A stretch of 64,000 bases of DNA, taken from contig NZ_JALKII010000006.1 in assembly GCF_023051175.1 (NCBI RefSeq), positions 124,001 to 188,000 of the forward strand, given 5' to 3'. This DNA is from Alcanivorax quisquiliarum. GTDB lineage: Bacteria; Pseudomonadota; Gammaproteobacteria; Pseudomonadales; Alcanivoracaceae. Shown here piece after piece: positions 51,216 to 60,421 of this stretch (positions are counted from its first letter, which is position 1; every line of letters begins with the position of its first letter). The notes under the pieces are model-generated. The model was not told the DNA's origin. It made no database searches and saw nothing but the letters and a program-made list of their open reading frames with translations. A program made the translations under genes and the position numbers.

Positions 51216-51929
51216 ATGGCACGTGCCGTGATCCTGCAACACGTTGCTTTTGAAGGCCCCGCGGCCCTGCTGCCCTGGCTGCAGCAACAGGGCTTCGATA
51301 TCGAGATCGTCGCGCTGTACGACGCCCAGCCCCTGCCGGCCGTGGGCACCTTCGACTGGCTGCTGATACTGGGCGGCCCGATGAGCGCCGCCGACCACGC
51401 CACCTATCCCTGGCTCGCCGCCGAAAAAACACTGATTCGCGATGCGGTTCAGCACGGCTGCACGGTGGTCGGCATCTGCCTTGGTGCGCAGCTGATTGCC
51501 ACCGCGCTCGGCGGCCTGCTTGTGCCGGGCGCCTGCCGCGAGATCGGCTGGTTCCCGGTGCAGCCGACCATTGATTGCCCGCCCGATATCGCGCTGCTGT
51601 TTCGTGATATGCCGAAGGTGCTGCACTGGCACAGCGATACCTTTACCCTGCCCGACGGCGCCTGCCACCTGCTGGCCAGCGAAGCCTGCGCCAATCAGGC
51701 ATTTCTGATCGGCGACCGCGTGCTCGGCCTGCAATGTCATCTGGAAAGTGATGCAGCCACGGTGGCCGGGCTGTGTGGCCACTGCCGCGATGATCTGGCA
51801 CCGGGCGAATGGGTGCAGAGCATCAGCGAGCTGGTGGCTGGCGCGGCGCAGGTGGAAGGTTTGCACGAGCGCCTCAACGCCCTGTTGGCGTTGCTGCCCT
51901 ATCGCCCCGCTGATCCCCAGCCTGCCTGA
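51216..51929 (+). CDS. Class I glutamine amidotransferase-like protein
   Basis: Encodes 237 residues; AGGAG precedes the ATG. The GATase class I triad is visible: nucleophile Cys in VVGICLGAQLIATALGG, and His-x-Glu in LGLQCHLESD. The oxyanion segment LLILGGPMSAAD is in place. Stand-alone members of this group are often annotated GMP-synthase-like or gamma-glutamyl hydrolases; the acceptor is unknown. It follows the META lipoprotein by 23 bases and may be co-transcribed. Confidence 0.88.
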   Translation: MARAVILQHVAFEGPAALLPWLQQQGFDIEIVALYDAQPLPAVGTFDWLLILGGPMSAADHATYPWLAAEKTLIRDAVQHGCTVVGICLGAQLIATALGGLLVPGACREIGWFPVQPTIDCPPDIALLFRDMPKVLHWHSDTFTLPDGACHLLASEACANQAFLIGDRVLGLQCHLESDAATVAGLCGHCRDDLAPGEWVQSISELVAGAAQVEGLHERLNALLALLPYRPADPQPA

Positions 51930-52037
51930 ACCATCTGGCCGCGCCAGCGGCCATGCCTTGGCACGGCGAGCCTGCTATTGCACCATCAAGGCTCCCTTCA
52001 TTTCCCCGCCGCGCCTTTCTTGCGGCAAGGCCGTGTC

Positions 52038-53351
52038 ATGGAACTGTTACTGCTACTGTTTCTGATTGTGCTCAACGGGTTGTTCGCGATGTCCGAAATC
52101 GCGGTGGTATCGGCGCGCAAGGCGAGACTGAAAGTCCGCGCCGATGCCGGCCAGCAAAGTGCAGACGTGGCACTGGCGTTGCAGGAGCGCCCGGCCGGCT
52201 TTTTATCCACCATTCAGGTGGGCATCACCTCGATCGGGATTCTCAGTGGCGCCATCGGCGAGAACGCACTGGCGCAACCGATTGCCGAGACGCTGGCAGG
52301 CGTGCCGCTGCTGGCGCCCTATAGCAGCGGCCTGGCGCTCGCGCTGGTGGTCATTCTGATCACCTATTTTTCGGTGGTCGTGGGCGAGCTGGTGCCCAAG
52401 CGCCTGGCGCTGCTGGCCCCGGAGAGCATCGCTGGCCTCGTTGCCCGGCCGATGACCTGGCTCGCCGCCGCAGCACGCCCGCTGGTATGGCTGTTGTCAC
52501 GTTCCAGCGATCTGCTGGTGCGCCTGCTTGGCGCCCATGCTCGCGAGGAGCCGCCTGTATCGGACGAGGAAATCCGCGTGCTGATGGAACAAGGCGCGGA
52601 AGCAGGTGTGTTTCATGCCAGCGAACAGGCGCTGGTGGCCAACGTGCTGCGCCTGGACGAGCAGCACATCAATGAAATCATGACACCGCGCAAGGATGTG
52701 ACCTATGTTGATCTGCATGGCTCGGCGGAAGAAATCCGCCAGCGCATTCTCAGCAATCCCCATGCTCACATCCTGGTGTGCGAGGGCGGCCTGGAGCAGA
52801 TTGCCGGCGTGCTGCGCACCAACGATCTGGTGAAAAGCGTGCTCGCCGGCAATCGGCCGGATATCCGGGCGGTGATGCGCCAGCCGGCTTATATTCCCGA
52901 CTCTTCCACCATCACCAATCTGTTCGAACAATTTCGCCAGACACGCACGCAACTGGCCTGCATCGTCGATGAATATGGCGATCTGACGGGCGTGGTGACC
53001 GTGACAGATGTGCTGGAGGCAATCGTCGGCGAGCTGCCGGATGGCAACGACGCCGACCCGCCCGAGCTGGTGCAACGCAGCGATGGCAGCTGGCTGCTGG
53101 ACGGCAGCATGACCATCCAGCGCTTCAAGGACGCGTTTCACCTCAGCCGCCTGGATGATGAAGCGGAGGACGATTACTACACCATGGGCGGCTTCACCAT
53201 GCACCAGCTTGGCAAGGTGCCGGCGGCGGCGGACACCTTTCAGTGTGCTGGCCTGCAATTCGAGGTGCTGGATATGGATGGCAGCCGCGTGGACAAACTG
53301 CTGGTCACGCCGCTTTCGGTGCCGGACAGCGGGGCGGACGGCACGCCCTGA
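52038..53351 (+). CDS. CNNM/CorC (HlyC-type) membrane protein with CBS pair
   Basis: Encodes 437 residues from ATG 52038. The DUF21/CNNM transmembrane part (about 1-190: LFAMSEIAVVSARKARLK, then SIGILSGAIGENALA) is followed by two CBS domains (about 205-330: INEIMTPRKDVTYVDLHG, CIVDEYGDLTGVVTVTDVLE) and the CorC_HlyC domain at the end. Members are Mg2+/Co2+ efflux proteins, often annotated haemolysin-like. Stand-alone gene, convergent with btuD. Confidence 0.93.
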   Translation: MELLLLLFLIVLNGLFAMSEIAVVSARKARLKVRADAGQQSADVALALQERPAGFLSTIQVGITSIGILSGAIGENALAQPIAETLAGVPLLAPYSSGLALALVVILITYFSVVVGELVPKRLALLAPESIAGLVARPMTWLAAAARPLVWLLSRSSDLLVRLLGAHAREEPPVSDEEIRVLMEQGAEAGVFHASEQALVANVLRLDEQHINEIMTPRKDVTYVDLHGSAEEIRQRILSNPHAHILVCEGGLEQIAGVLRTNDLVKSVLAGNRPDIRAVMRQPAYIPDSSTITNLFEQFRQTRTQLACIVDEYGDLTGVVTVTDVLEAIVGELPDGNDADPPELVQRSDGSWLLDGSMTIQRFKDAFHLSRLDDEAEDDYYTMGGFTMHQLGKVPAAADTFQCAGLQFEVLDMDGSRVDKLLVTPLSVPDSGADGTP

Positions 53352-53374
53352 ACTCGCGAGCGGGCAACACGCGG

Positions 53375-54145
53375 TTATTTCACCGGCACAAATACCCGCG
53401 CGCCATCCACCTCGGCCGCCACCAGCGGCTGACGATAAAGCTCTGATAACAGCTCCGGCTTCAGCATCTGCTGCGCCGTGCCCGCCCGCACTGCGCCATC
53501 GGGATACAACAGCAGCACATGATCACACCAGCGCGCTGCGAGATTGAGATCGTGCATGCACATCAGCACCCCGCAGCCCGCCGCCGCCTGCTGCGCCAGC
53601 AGCGCCATCACGCCCACCTGATGATGCAGATCAAGATGGTTGGTGGGCTCGTCCGCCAGCCACAGCTGCGGCGCCTGCGCCAGCACCGTGGCAATCGCCA
53701 CCCGCTGCCGCTCGCCGCCGGAGAGCGTGCTCAGCAGCCGGGGCGCCAGCTCGGCCACCGCCAGCCGCTCCAGCGCTTGCCGAGCCAGTGCGATGTCTTC
53801 CGGCCGCTCCAGCTGCCACGGCGGCAGCCACGGATGACGGCCGATCAGCACGGTTTCCATGACGGTCGCCGGAAAACTTTCGTGCCGCTCCTGAAACAAC
53901 ACTGCCAGCATCCTCGCCAGCGCCCGCCGGCGCCAGGCTTGTAGCGGCCTGCCTTTCACCCGCACTTCTCCGGCGCGTGCCGGCCGCAAGCCGGCCAGCG
54001 TATGCAGCAGCGTCGTCTTGCCCACGCCATTGGGGCCGAGCACGCCCCATACCTGCCCCGGCAACACAGCGAACTCCAGCGGCTCGCCGCCTGCACGTTG
54101 GGGAATATCGATAACCAGATTCTTTACTTGCAGCAGCGGTGTCAT
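53375..54145 (-). CDS. btuD: Vitamin B12 ABC transporter ATPase BtuD
   Basis: Encodes 256 residues. Walker A LGPNGVGKTTLLHTLAGL is near residue 35, signature LSTLSGGERQRVAIATVL near 140 and Walker B LADEPTNHLDLHHQ near 160. The phrase EERHESFP-like FQERHESFPATVMETVLIGR is typical of the FecE/HmuV/BtuD group. Overlaps the btuC stop by one base (TAATG). In context (btuF, btuC, riboswitch, btuB) B12 is the most likely substrate; iron-siderophore ATPases look alike. Confidence 0.88.
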   Translation of the reverse strand: MTPLLQVKNLVIDIPQRAGGEPLEFAVLPGQVWGVLGPNGVGKTTLLHTLAGLRPARAGEVRVKGRPLQAWRRRALARMLAVLFQERHESFPATVMETVLIGRHPWLPPWQLERPEDIALARQALERLAVAELAPRLLSTLSGGERQRVAIATVLAQAPQLWLADEPTNHLDLHHQVGVMALLAQQAAAGCGVLMCMHDLNLAARWCDHVLLLYPDGAVRAGTAQQMLKPELLSELYRQPLVAAEVDGARVFVPVK

Positions 54146-55122
54146 TACCGGCTCCGGTAAAGCAGCCAGAGAAAGGTCGGCACACCGATCAGCGCCGTAA
54201 TCACCCCGACCGGCAATTGTTCCGGCGCGATCAGCACCCGCGAAAATGTATCTGCCAATGTCAGCAACGAGCCACCCGCGAGGGCGGAGGCCGGCAGGAT
54301 CACGCGCTGATCATTGCCGAGCACCAGCCGCAGCATGTGCGGCACGATCAGCCCGACAAAGCCGACCGATCCGGCCGTCGTCACCGCCACGGCGGTCAGC
54401 AAGCTGGCGAGCACATAAACACCTCGCTCCAGCCACACCACCGGCACGCCCAGCGATGCGGCTTGCAACGGGCCGCGTGCCAGCACATTCAGGCTGCGCC
54501 CGGCGGGTAACGCGAGCACCATCACGGCCACCAGCAACATCGCCGCCGGCCAAGGGCTGCGCGCATAACTGAGATCTCCCATCAGCCAATACAGCATCCC
54601 CGGCAACCGCTCCGCCGGCCCCACGGAAAGCAGAAAACTGATCAGCGCGCCCCAGCCAGCCGCAACCACCACCCCGGTGAGCAACAACCGCGCCGGCGAC
54701 CAGCTGCCGGCGCCTTGGGCCAATCCGAAAACCAGCAATGCCGAACACAACGCACCAATAAACGCCGAGCCGGAAATCATGGCGGCGCCAAACCCGAGCA
54801 ACATCGCACTCAAGGCACCCACCGCCGCCCCGCCAGACAGCCCGAGCACATACGGATCAGCCAACGGGTTGCGCAGCAGCACCTGCATCAACGCGCCGGA
54901 CAGCGCCAGCAGCGCACCGGTCGCAAAGGCCGCCCCCGCTCGCGGCGCTCGCAAATCCAGCAACAGGGTGCGGTGCAGCGGATCACCGCCGCCTTGCAGC
55001 ACCGCCCATAACTCCGCCGCCGACAGCGTTACGCTGCCGACCGTCACCGCGATCAACAATGCCGACACTGACAACAGCAGCAGCGCGGCCAATGCCCAGC
55101 AAAAGCGCCGCTCAATCACCAT
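54145..55122 (-). CDS. btuC: Vitamin B12 ABC transporter permease BtuC
   Basis: Encodes 325 residues with about ten hydrophobic helices of the FecCD type: LRAPRAGAAFATGALLALSG, ALMQVLLRNPLADPYVLGLS, GFVGLIVPHMLRLVLGND and the final ELPVGVITALIGVPTFLWLL region. The motifs contacting the ATPase and binding protein are intact. Starts within the last 11 bases of btuF. It imports cobalamin from the periplasm with BtuF and BtuD. Confidence 0.9.
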   Translation of the reverse strand: MVIERRFCWALAALLLLSVSALLIAVTVGSVTLSAAELWAVLQGGGDPLHRTLLLDLRAPRAGAAFATGALLALSGALMQVLLRNPLADPYVLGLSGGAAVGALSAMLLGFGAAMISGSAFIGALCSALLVFGLAQGAGSWSPARLLLTGVVVAAGWGALISFLLSVGPAERLPGMLYWLMGDLSYARSPWPAAMLLVAVMVLALPAGRSLNVLARGPLQAASLGVPVVWLERGVYVLASLLTAVAVTTAGSVGFVGLIVPHMLRLVLGNDQRVILPASALAGGSLLTLADTFSRVLIAPEQLPVGVITALIGVPTFLWLLYRSR

Positions 55123-56032
55123 CCCGCACCGCCTGCAAATGCGTGCACAGGGCGCGGGTGCCGCTCAACAATCGCACCGTCGGCCGTTGCAGCAACGACG
55201 GCGGCACAAAAAACAGATGCCCTTGCTGCACCGCCTGCAAGGCATCGTAGCGGCGCCACCCCAGCGCCCAGGCCTGCTCGGCTTCACCCATCCCGCCGGC
55301 AATGATCGCCTGTGGATCTGCCTCCAGCACTGTTTCAGGATCCAGCGTGGGGGTCAGCCGTGGCAAGGTGCCGAAAATATTCACGCCGCCACACAGCCTG
55401 ATCGCTTCGCTGATGAAATGCGTGTCGTTGATGGTCATCAGCGGCTCGTCCCAAATCTGATAAAACACCCGCACCGGTTCAGCTTCTGCATACCTTTCCG
55501 CGAGCGCGGCCACATCACGCTCAAGCGCGGCCGCTGCTGTTTCTGCCGTTTCTTCACGGCCGGCAAGGCGGCCCAGCCGCAACAAGGTGCTGGCAATCTG
55601 CGCAAAACTGCGCGGCTCGGTGTAATAAACCGGCAGGCCCATGCGTTGCAGGCGCTCAACCTGACCGCGTGGATTGCCGCTGTGCCAGGCGATGATCAGA
55701 TCCGGCCGCAGCGCCAGCAAGGATTCCAGATCAATGCGGTTATAGCTGCCAATGCGCGGGATATCCTGCGCCGCCTCGGGATAATCACTAAAGCTCACCG
55801 TGCCGACAATCTGCGCGCCCGCACCGGCATCAAACAGCAGTTCCGTCGCACCCGGCGACAACGACACAATGCGCTGCGCGGGTGCAGCCAGGCATAGCTC
55901 TTGCTCCGTATCATCGATCACGCAACGCGGTTGCGCCTGCGCAATCGTCGCGCCAGTGAGCAATGCCGCCATTGCCATGCACCGTAACAACCGCTGGCGC
56001 ACGGCATCGCGCTGCTCTTTTTGATTTGTCAC
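55112..56032 (-). CDS. btuF: Periplasmic B12-binding protein BtuF
   Basis: Encodes 306 residues from a GTG at 56032, chosen because AGGAGG lies nine bases upstream and a basic N-region plus hydrophobic core (LLRCMAMAALLTGATIAQA) then forms a signal peptide. The longer ATG at 56077 would put it too far inside. The class III binding fold is clear: RIVSLSPGATELLFDAGAGA, GTVSFSDYPEAAQDIPRIGS and NRIDLESLLALRPDLIIAW. It captures cobalamin for BtuCD. Operon btuFCD on the minus strand, divergent from btuB. Confidence 0.88.
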   Translation of the reverse strand: MTNQKEQRDAVRQRLLRCMAMAALLTGATIAQAQPRCVIDDTEQELCLAAPAQRIVSLSPGATELLFDAGAGAQIVGTVSFSDYPEAAQDIPRIGSYNRIDLESLLALRPDLIIAWHSGNPRGQVERLQRMGLPVYYTEPRSFAQIASTLLRLGRLAGREETAETAAAALERDVAALAERYAEAEPVRVFYQIWDEPLMTINDTHFISEAIRLCGGVNIFGTLPRLTPTLDPETVLEADPQAIIAGGMGEAEQAWALGWRRYDALQAVQQGHLFFVPPSLLQRPTVRLLSGTRALCTHLQAVRDGD

Positions 56033-56134
56033 GCTACCCGCCCTCCTGCCGCTCCGGGATGACAACGGCCCTCGCACGCCCTAACATGCCCGCCATTGCG
56101 CGCCGATGATGAATGGCGCGCCTGACAATCTGTC

Positions 56135-56345
56135 CGTGGCAGGTGTCCGGCAGCGCAAGGCTTGATGTCTGCGCCGCTGGATGAAACTGGGAAGCTGGTG
56201 CAACACCAGCGCTGCCCCCGCAACGGTGATCGGTTCAGGTATCTACAGGCTGCAAGCAGCCAGCCACTGCGCGATGCGCGGGAAGGCGTATATACCGGGA
56301 TGCTGCGCATCCGACCGTCAGCCCGGAGACCGGCCTGCCACCGGC
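56135..56345 (+). promoter_or_regulatory. Cobalamin riboswitch controlling btuB
   Basis: GGTGCAACACCAGCGCTGCC followed by CCCGCAACGGTGA is the conserved upstream core of B12 riboswitches, and the B12 box AGCCCGGAGACCGGCCTGCC sits at 56319-56338. Variable stems lie between (about 56235-56310). The aptamer ends about 165 bases before the btuB start; coenzyme B12 binding would shut off btuB. Limits are approximate. Confidence 0.93.
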
Positions 56346-56503
56346 TATCGTCGCGATCGCGGTGGGCGTTCGTGCGGGGATTCTGCCTCGGCCGGTGCAT
56401 CATACCGGCGTTTCCAGGCCCTTTGATAGCTGCAAATGCTCGCGTTTTCCGATGGGAATAACGTGCGGCGGAGCTGTGTCTGCTATCACGGGAAAATGGA
56501 AAA

Positions 56504-58522
56504 ATGATGCCCTTTCGCGGGTTGGTTTTTATCGCTATTGGCTTGCTTGGCAGCGGTGCAGTGGCGGCTGAAAGTACTACGCCTGCCGCAAAAAAAGCGC
56601 CGGTTCAGGAAAAAACTCTTGCGCCTGTGCAGGTCATTGTGCGCCCGCTCAATGCCGCGGCCGATATCGACCCGCAAGACAGCACCAGCCCGGTGCGCGT
56701 GATCGAGCGCGATACGTTCGAACACCGCGTCACCACGCTCGCCGATACCCTCGGTGACCAGACTGGTGTACAGATCCGCCAAAGCGGTGGCCTGGGCAGT
56801 ACCGCCACCGTTTCCATGCGCGGCTCATCCGGTAAGCAGGTGCAAGTATTTCTGGATGGCATGTTGCTCAACGACCCACTCTACGGCAGTGTGGATCTGA
56901 GTCTTTTTTCCTTGCACGATGTCAGCCGAATCCAGATCTATCCCGGCAACCCCCCTGCGCGCATCGCACAAGCCGGGCCGGGTGGCGTTATCATGATGGA
57001 GTCGCTGGGCACGGAAACGCGCCCGCAGACGCGTCTCAATCTTGGCGCCGGCAGTTTCGGTACGCAGCGGCAAGGGCTGTTCAACAGTGGTGCCCACGGG
57101 CGTTTGCATTATTGGTTGTCGGCCAATCGACAGGCGGCGGACAATGATTTTCGCTACCCCAATCATTCCGACTGGTACAACCCGACCGATGGCCGCCAGA
57201 CGCGGCGCCGCAATGCAGATACCGAACAGTACGATGCAAGCGCCAGCATGGGTTACGAGCTCAGCCCGGCGCGGCAGTTGTCAGCGCTGGTGCAAACAAC
57301 CACCCGCGAGCAAGGCGTCCCATCAATACAGAACTGGCCCAGCAATCGTGCCCGGCTGAAAACGCGGACGCACCGAGCACAAATCCATCTTCGCGACATG
57401 AGCAGCTTCGCCGGCCGCTTGCATCGCAGCCATCGCTTGAGCGTGGCGCATCTTGAAGAACGTTACCATGATCGTGCCGGGCTGGTGGGCCTGGGCCGCT
57501 ACGACACAGGTACCGATACCGCACAACTCAGCTTCAGCAATACCGCCAGCTGGATTCATCAGCACCACGTAATGACCGGCACGCTTGAGCTGTCCTACTA
57601 CGATCAGCAGCAGCGCAACCGTCTCAGCCACCAACGGGCGGTGCAACGCGAGCGCTGGCTGCTTGCGTCAGCGCTGAGCCATGAATGGGCCAGCAGCACC
57701 CGGTGGCGCACGCAAGCAGTATTGCGCCGCACCGACCTGATCGATGAAGCCGACGAAGCACTGCCTGATGGCAGTGCTGCCGGCACACGCCAGCATGATT
57801 CTTTCAGCGGTTGGCAACTGGGCCTGCGGTATCAGCTTTTCACGCCCCTTGAGCTGTATGCCAACGTATCTCGGCAGGTGCGCATTCCGTCGTTGCTTGA
57901 GCAATTTGGCCAGCAAGGGCTGTTTGTGGGCAATCGCAACCTGCGTGCGGAGCAAGCCTTCAATACCGAGATCGGCGCCCGCCTGGCGTTGGCCGGGGGC
58001 TACCTGGAAGCCACCGCATTTCGCCGTGATCTCGACCCCGCCATCATCACCGTCTTCGACGCTCGTGGTGTCGGCCGACACGTCAATGTGGCAGCGGAAT
58101 TCGAAGGCGCTGAGCTTGCGGTCCATTACGCGCTAACGCCGCGCTGGTCGCTGGCAGGCAATGCCACCTGGCAGCATTCCGAGAATGTTTCGCGCACGAT
58201 TTACACCTATATCGGCAAGCAGGTTCCCGGCATTTACCACCGCACGGCGATGTTGCGCAGCGCCTGGCACGGGCAGCATTGGCAGTTTGATCTGTCGTGG
58301 CATATAGACGACGAAATGTTTTATGACGCTGCCAATATTCTTCCTGCCGAACCGCGCCGCACCGCCGATGCCACCTTGTCGTGGACACATTCCTGGCAGC
58401 TCGGGCATGAAACCCGCCTGGCCATTTCCGTGCGCAACCTTGCCGACCACCACTACCAGGATTTCAACCGCTTTCCGGGCACCGGGCGCGCCTGGTTCCT
58501 GACGCTTCAACATACGCTTTAG
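56504..58522 (+). CDS. btuB: TonB-dependent cobalamin receptor BtuB
   Basis: Encodes 672 residues with a signal peptide ending near AVAA (about residue 23). The plug domain shows TLADTLGDQTGVQIRQ, TATVSMRGSSGKQVQVFLDG and the typical PGNPPARIAQAGPGGVIMM-like segment. A 22-strand beta-barrel follows, ending in an aromatic-rich strand (RAWFLTLQHTL, with a final Leu where Phe is usual). It binds B12 outside and imports it with TonB energy. The riboswitch upstream and btuFCD opposite fix the substrate assignment. Length is slightly above E. coli BtuB. Confidence 0.93.
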   Translation: MMPFRGLVFIAIGLLGSGAVAAESTTPAAKKAPVQEKTLAPVQVIVRPLNAAADIDPQDSTSPVRVIERDTFEHRVTTLADTLGDQTGVQIRQSGGLGSTATVSMRGSSGKQVQVFLDGMLLNDPLYGSVDLSLFSLHDVSRIQIYPGNPPARIAQAGPGGVIMMESLGTETRPQTRLNLGAGSFGTQRQGLFNSGAHGRLHYWLSANRQAADNDFRYPNHSDWYNPTDGRQTRRRNADTEQYDASASMGYELSPARQLSALVQTTTREQGVPSIQNWPSNRARLKTRTHRAQIHLRDMSSFAGRLHRSHRLSVAHLEERYHDRAGLVGLGRYDTGTDTAQLSFSNTASWIHQHHVMTGTLELSYYDQQQRNRLSHQRAVQRERWLLASALSHEWASSTRWRTQAVLRRTDLIDEADEALPDGSAAGTRQHDSFSGWQLGLRYQLFTPLELYANVSRQVRIPSLLEQFGQQGLFVGNRNLRAEQAFNTEIGARLALAGGYLEATAFRRDLDPAIITVFDARGVGRHVNVAAEFEGAELAVHYALTPRWSLAGNATWQHSENVSRTIYTYIGKQVPGIYHRTAMLRSAWHGQHWQFDLSWHIDDEMFYDAANILPAEPRRTADATLSWTHSWQLGHETRLAISVRNLADHHYQDFNRFPGTGRAWFLTLQHTL

Positions 58523-58543
58523 CCATCTCCTGCGAGGATACTC

Positions 58544-59737
58544 ATGACGATTTCCATCTCAACCCCGGCCGCCGGTTCCTGGCGCACAATCAGCGCCGCG
58601 CTACTGACGCTCGTCGTCCTCAGCGGATGCGGCGGCAGCAGCAGTTCCCGGCCAGCCTTTGATCATGCCACCGGCATCACTGCCGTGGTCGCCACTGTTG
58701 ACCCTGGTTACACGGCAGGCGCCGTCGAGCTGATTGCCTTACGGGATGGCCCCATGCAATCCTCCGGAAGCTTTCACAGCACGATTTCCGATATTTCCGT
58801 CAACAGCTACGGCCAGCATTATTATCTGATCGAAAGCCGCAGCCTGGATCGCATAAGCAAGGTAGATATCACCAACCCTGGTGTGTTCGAGTGGCGGCAT
58901 CACGGTTACCGGGCCACCGACACCGCCACACCCAATCTTTACGATCTGGTGTTCGTGAGTGACGAAAAAGCCTATTTGCTTCGCTACGAATCGAACACCG
59001 CCTGGATCGTCGATCCCTCCGCAACATCGGCGGCGGATTTCTTCCTCGGTGAGCTGGATCTCTCTGCTTACAATGCCGGCGGCCGCCACCCGCACATGTC
59101 CGCCGCCATTCTCGTCGGTGATCGTCTGTTCATCACCTTGCAGCGCCTGGATAGCAACTGGCTCCCGACCGCTGCCAGTTACGTCGCGGTGTTTGATACT
59201 GATACGGACGAAGAAATCGACACCGGCCACAATAAAGACGGTCTCAAGGGCATCCCGCTTGTCAGCCGCAATCCGGCCAGCATCGCCTACCAGCCCGCTG
59301 TCGGCCTGCTTGTGCAAGGCACCGGGGAGTGGATGGGCTGGGATTTATCCGGCGGCATTGATCGCATAAACCCTGACAATTTTTCTGTCACGCAAATCCT
59401 GATCGGTGACAGCACTTTCGGCCGTATCGAACATCTGGCTCTCATCGACGAAACGACCGCGTACATCAGCGCCCATCAGCTTTACGGACAGGCGCATGTG
59501 CACCGCATCGATCCGCGCAGCGGCGCGCTGCTGGGCGAAGTGGACGCCGCCGCCGGGCGGGACATTCGTGCTCTTGCCGCCGATCCTCTCGGCCGTCTGT
59601 GGATTGGTGATGCGGGCGATAGCACCCCTGATGATCCGCCCGGCCTGCGCGTGATTGATCCGCGCACCGATCAGCAAATAGCCTTTGTTCAAACCCAGCT
59701 ACTGCCTACCGATATCGCCTTTGTGACCGAAGACTGA
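58544..59737 (+). CDS. Beta-propeller lipoprotein paired with BtuB (BtuG-like candidate)
   Basis: Encodes 397 residues. A lipobox VLSGC gives lipidated Cys29, followed by a Gly/Ser linker. The rest is repetitive beta sequence of the YncE/NHL style with blade-like phrases (SRSLDRISKVDITNPG, DLVFVSDEKAYLLRYESN, IEHLALIDETTAYISAHQLY and RIDPRSGALLGEVDAA). It starts 22 bases after btuB and shares its riboswitch-controlled transcript. In Bacteroides, BtuG is a propeller lipoprotein capping BtuB and binding B12; a similar function here is suggested by context only. Confidence 0.75.
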   Translation: MTISISTPAAGSWRTISAALLTLVVLSGCGGSSSSRPAFDHATGITAVVATVDPGYTAGAVELIALRDGPMQSSGSFHSTISDISVNSYGQHYYLIESRSLDRISKVDITNPGVFEWRHHGYRATDTATPNLYDLVFVSDEKAYLLRYESNTAWIVDPSATSAADFFLGELDLSAYNAGGRHPHMSAAILVGDRLFITLQRLDSNWLPTAASYVAVFDTDTDEEIDTGHNKDGLKGIPLVSRNPASIAYQPAVGLLVQGTGEWMGWDLSGGIDRINPDNFSVTQILIGDSTFGRIEHLALIDETTAYISAHQLYGQAHVHRIDPRSGALLGEVDAAAGRDIRALAADPLGRLWIGDAGDSTPDDPPGLRVIDPRTDQQIAFVQTQLLPTDIAFVTED

Positions 59738-59753
59738 TTTCGGTAGTTCGATA

Positions 59754-59786
59754 CCCCGCTGCCAATTCAGTCAATGGGCAGCGGGG
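59754..59786 (+). terminator. Ten-base perfect stem after the B12 transcript
   Basis: CCCCGCTGCC pairs with GGCAGCGGGG across 13 bases, 17 bases after the lipoprotein stop. It lacks a T run, so it may terminate weakly or stabilise the 3' end. Confidence 0.55.
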
Positions 59787-60421
59787 CCAAAGCGCGCTTG
59801 TGCAGCAGTGCGCTGCCCTTTCCGCCAGCCACCCTTTCTCGTGCGGCTTAAACACCCCCCGCTGCTGCGCCGCCTATTCTCTCTCCCTCTCAGTCTCTCA
59901 GCCTGCCACCGCTCTGCCGCGGTAGGCGACAGCATGCCGAAGCCATGAATGGCGAAAGCGCCAAGCCTCATCGTTCACTCCGCGCCACCAGCGCTTACCG
60001 CGTTACGCCAGCGCACGCCGAACATTGTCTACAATTGGCCTCGGCCAGCGGTGCTGCGCGATAGCCGCGCAAAGCCCGGCATTCCTTTCCTGCTGAATGC
60101 ACCAAGTGATCTGCCGCTCTCAAGGCACACCACAGTGTTTACATATGTAGCCCCACTTGACAGGCGCAGCGCAGGGGCAGACCATCCTGCGCACACACTT
60201 TGCCATTACACCGGACGTAAACTTGAGCCAAGCTGCTATTTGGCGCCTGGCGCCACCACTCTGGAGCTATATCATATTGATATGCCAACCCCCTCGTCAG
60301 GCCCTGCCGGCACCTGCCGCAGAGCGGGTTGCAGCACTGCATCGGATGCACGCCAGCGAGCGCAAGGTGAGTTGCCGGCAATACGTATCCATGAGCTTTT
60401 TTGAATCCGTAGGTGCCCGCT
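59787..60421. other. 635-base gap without a supported gene
   Basis: No ORF with a ribosome site or domain is convincing. At 60269-60283, ATATCA-TAT-TGATAT is a perfect 6+6 palindrome about 140 bases before the phosphatase gene and may be an operator. Nothing else stands out. Confidence 0.45.

Noticed and set aside
59949-60404. 151-residue frame upstream of the phosphatase gene
   Set aside because: Low-complexity composition, no ribosome site and no recognisable domain.
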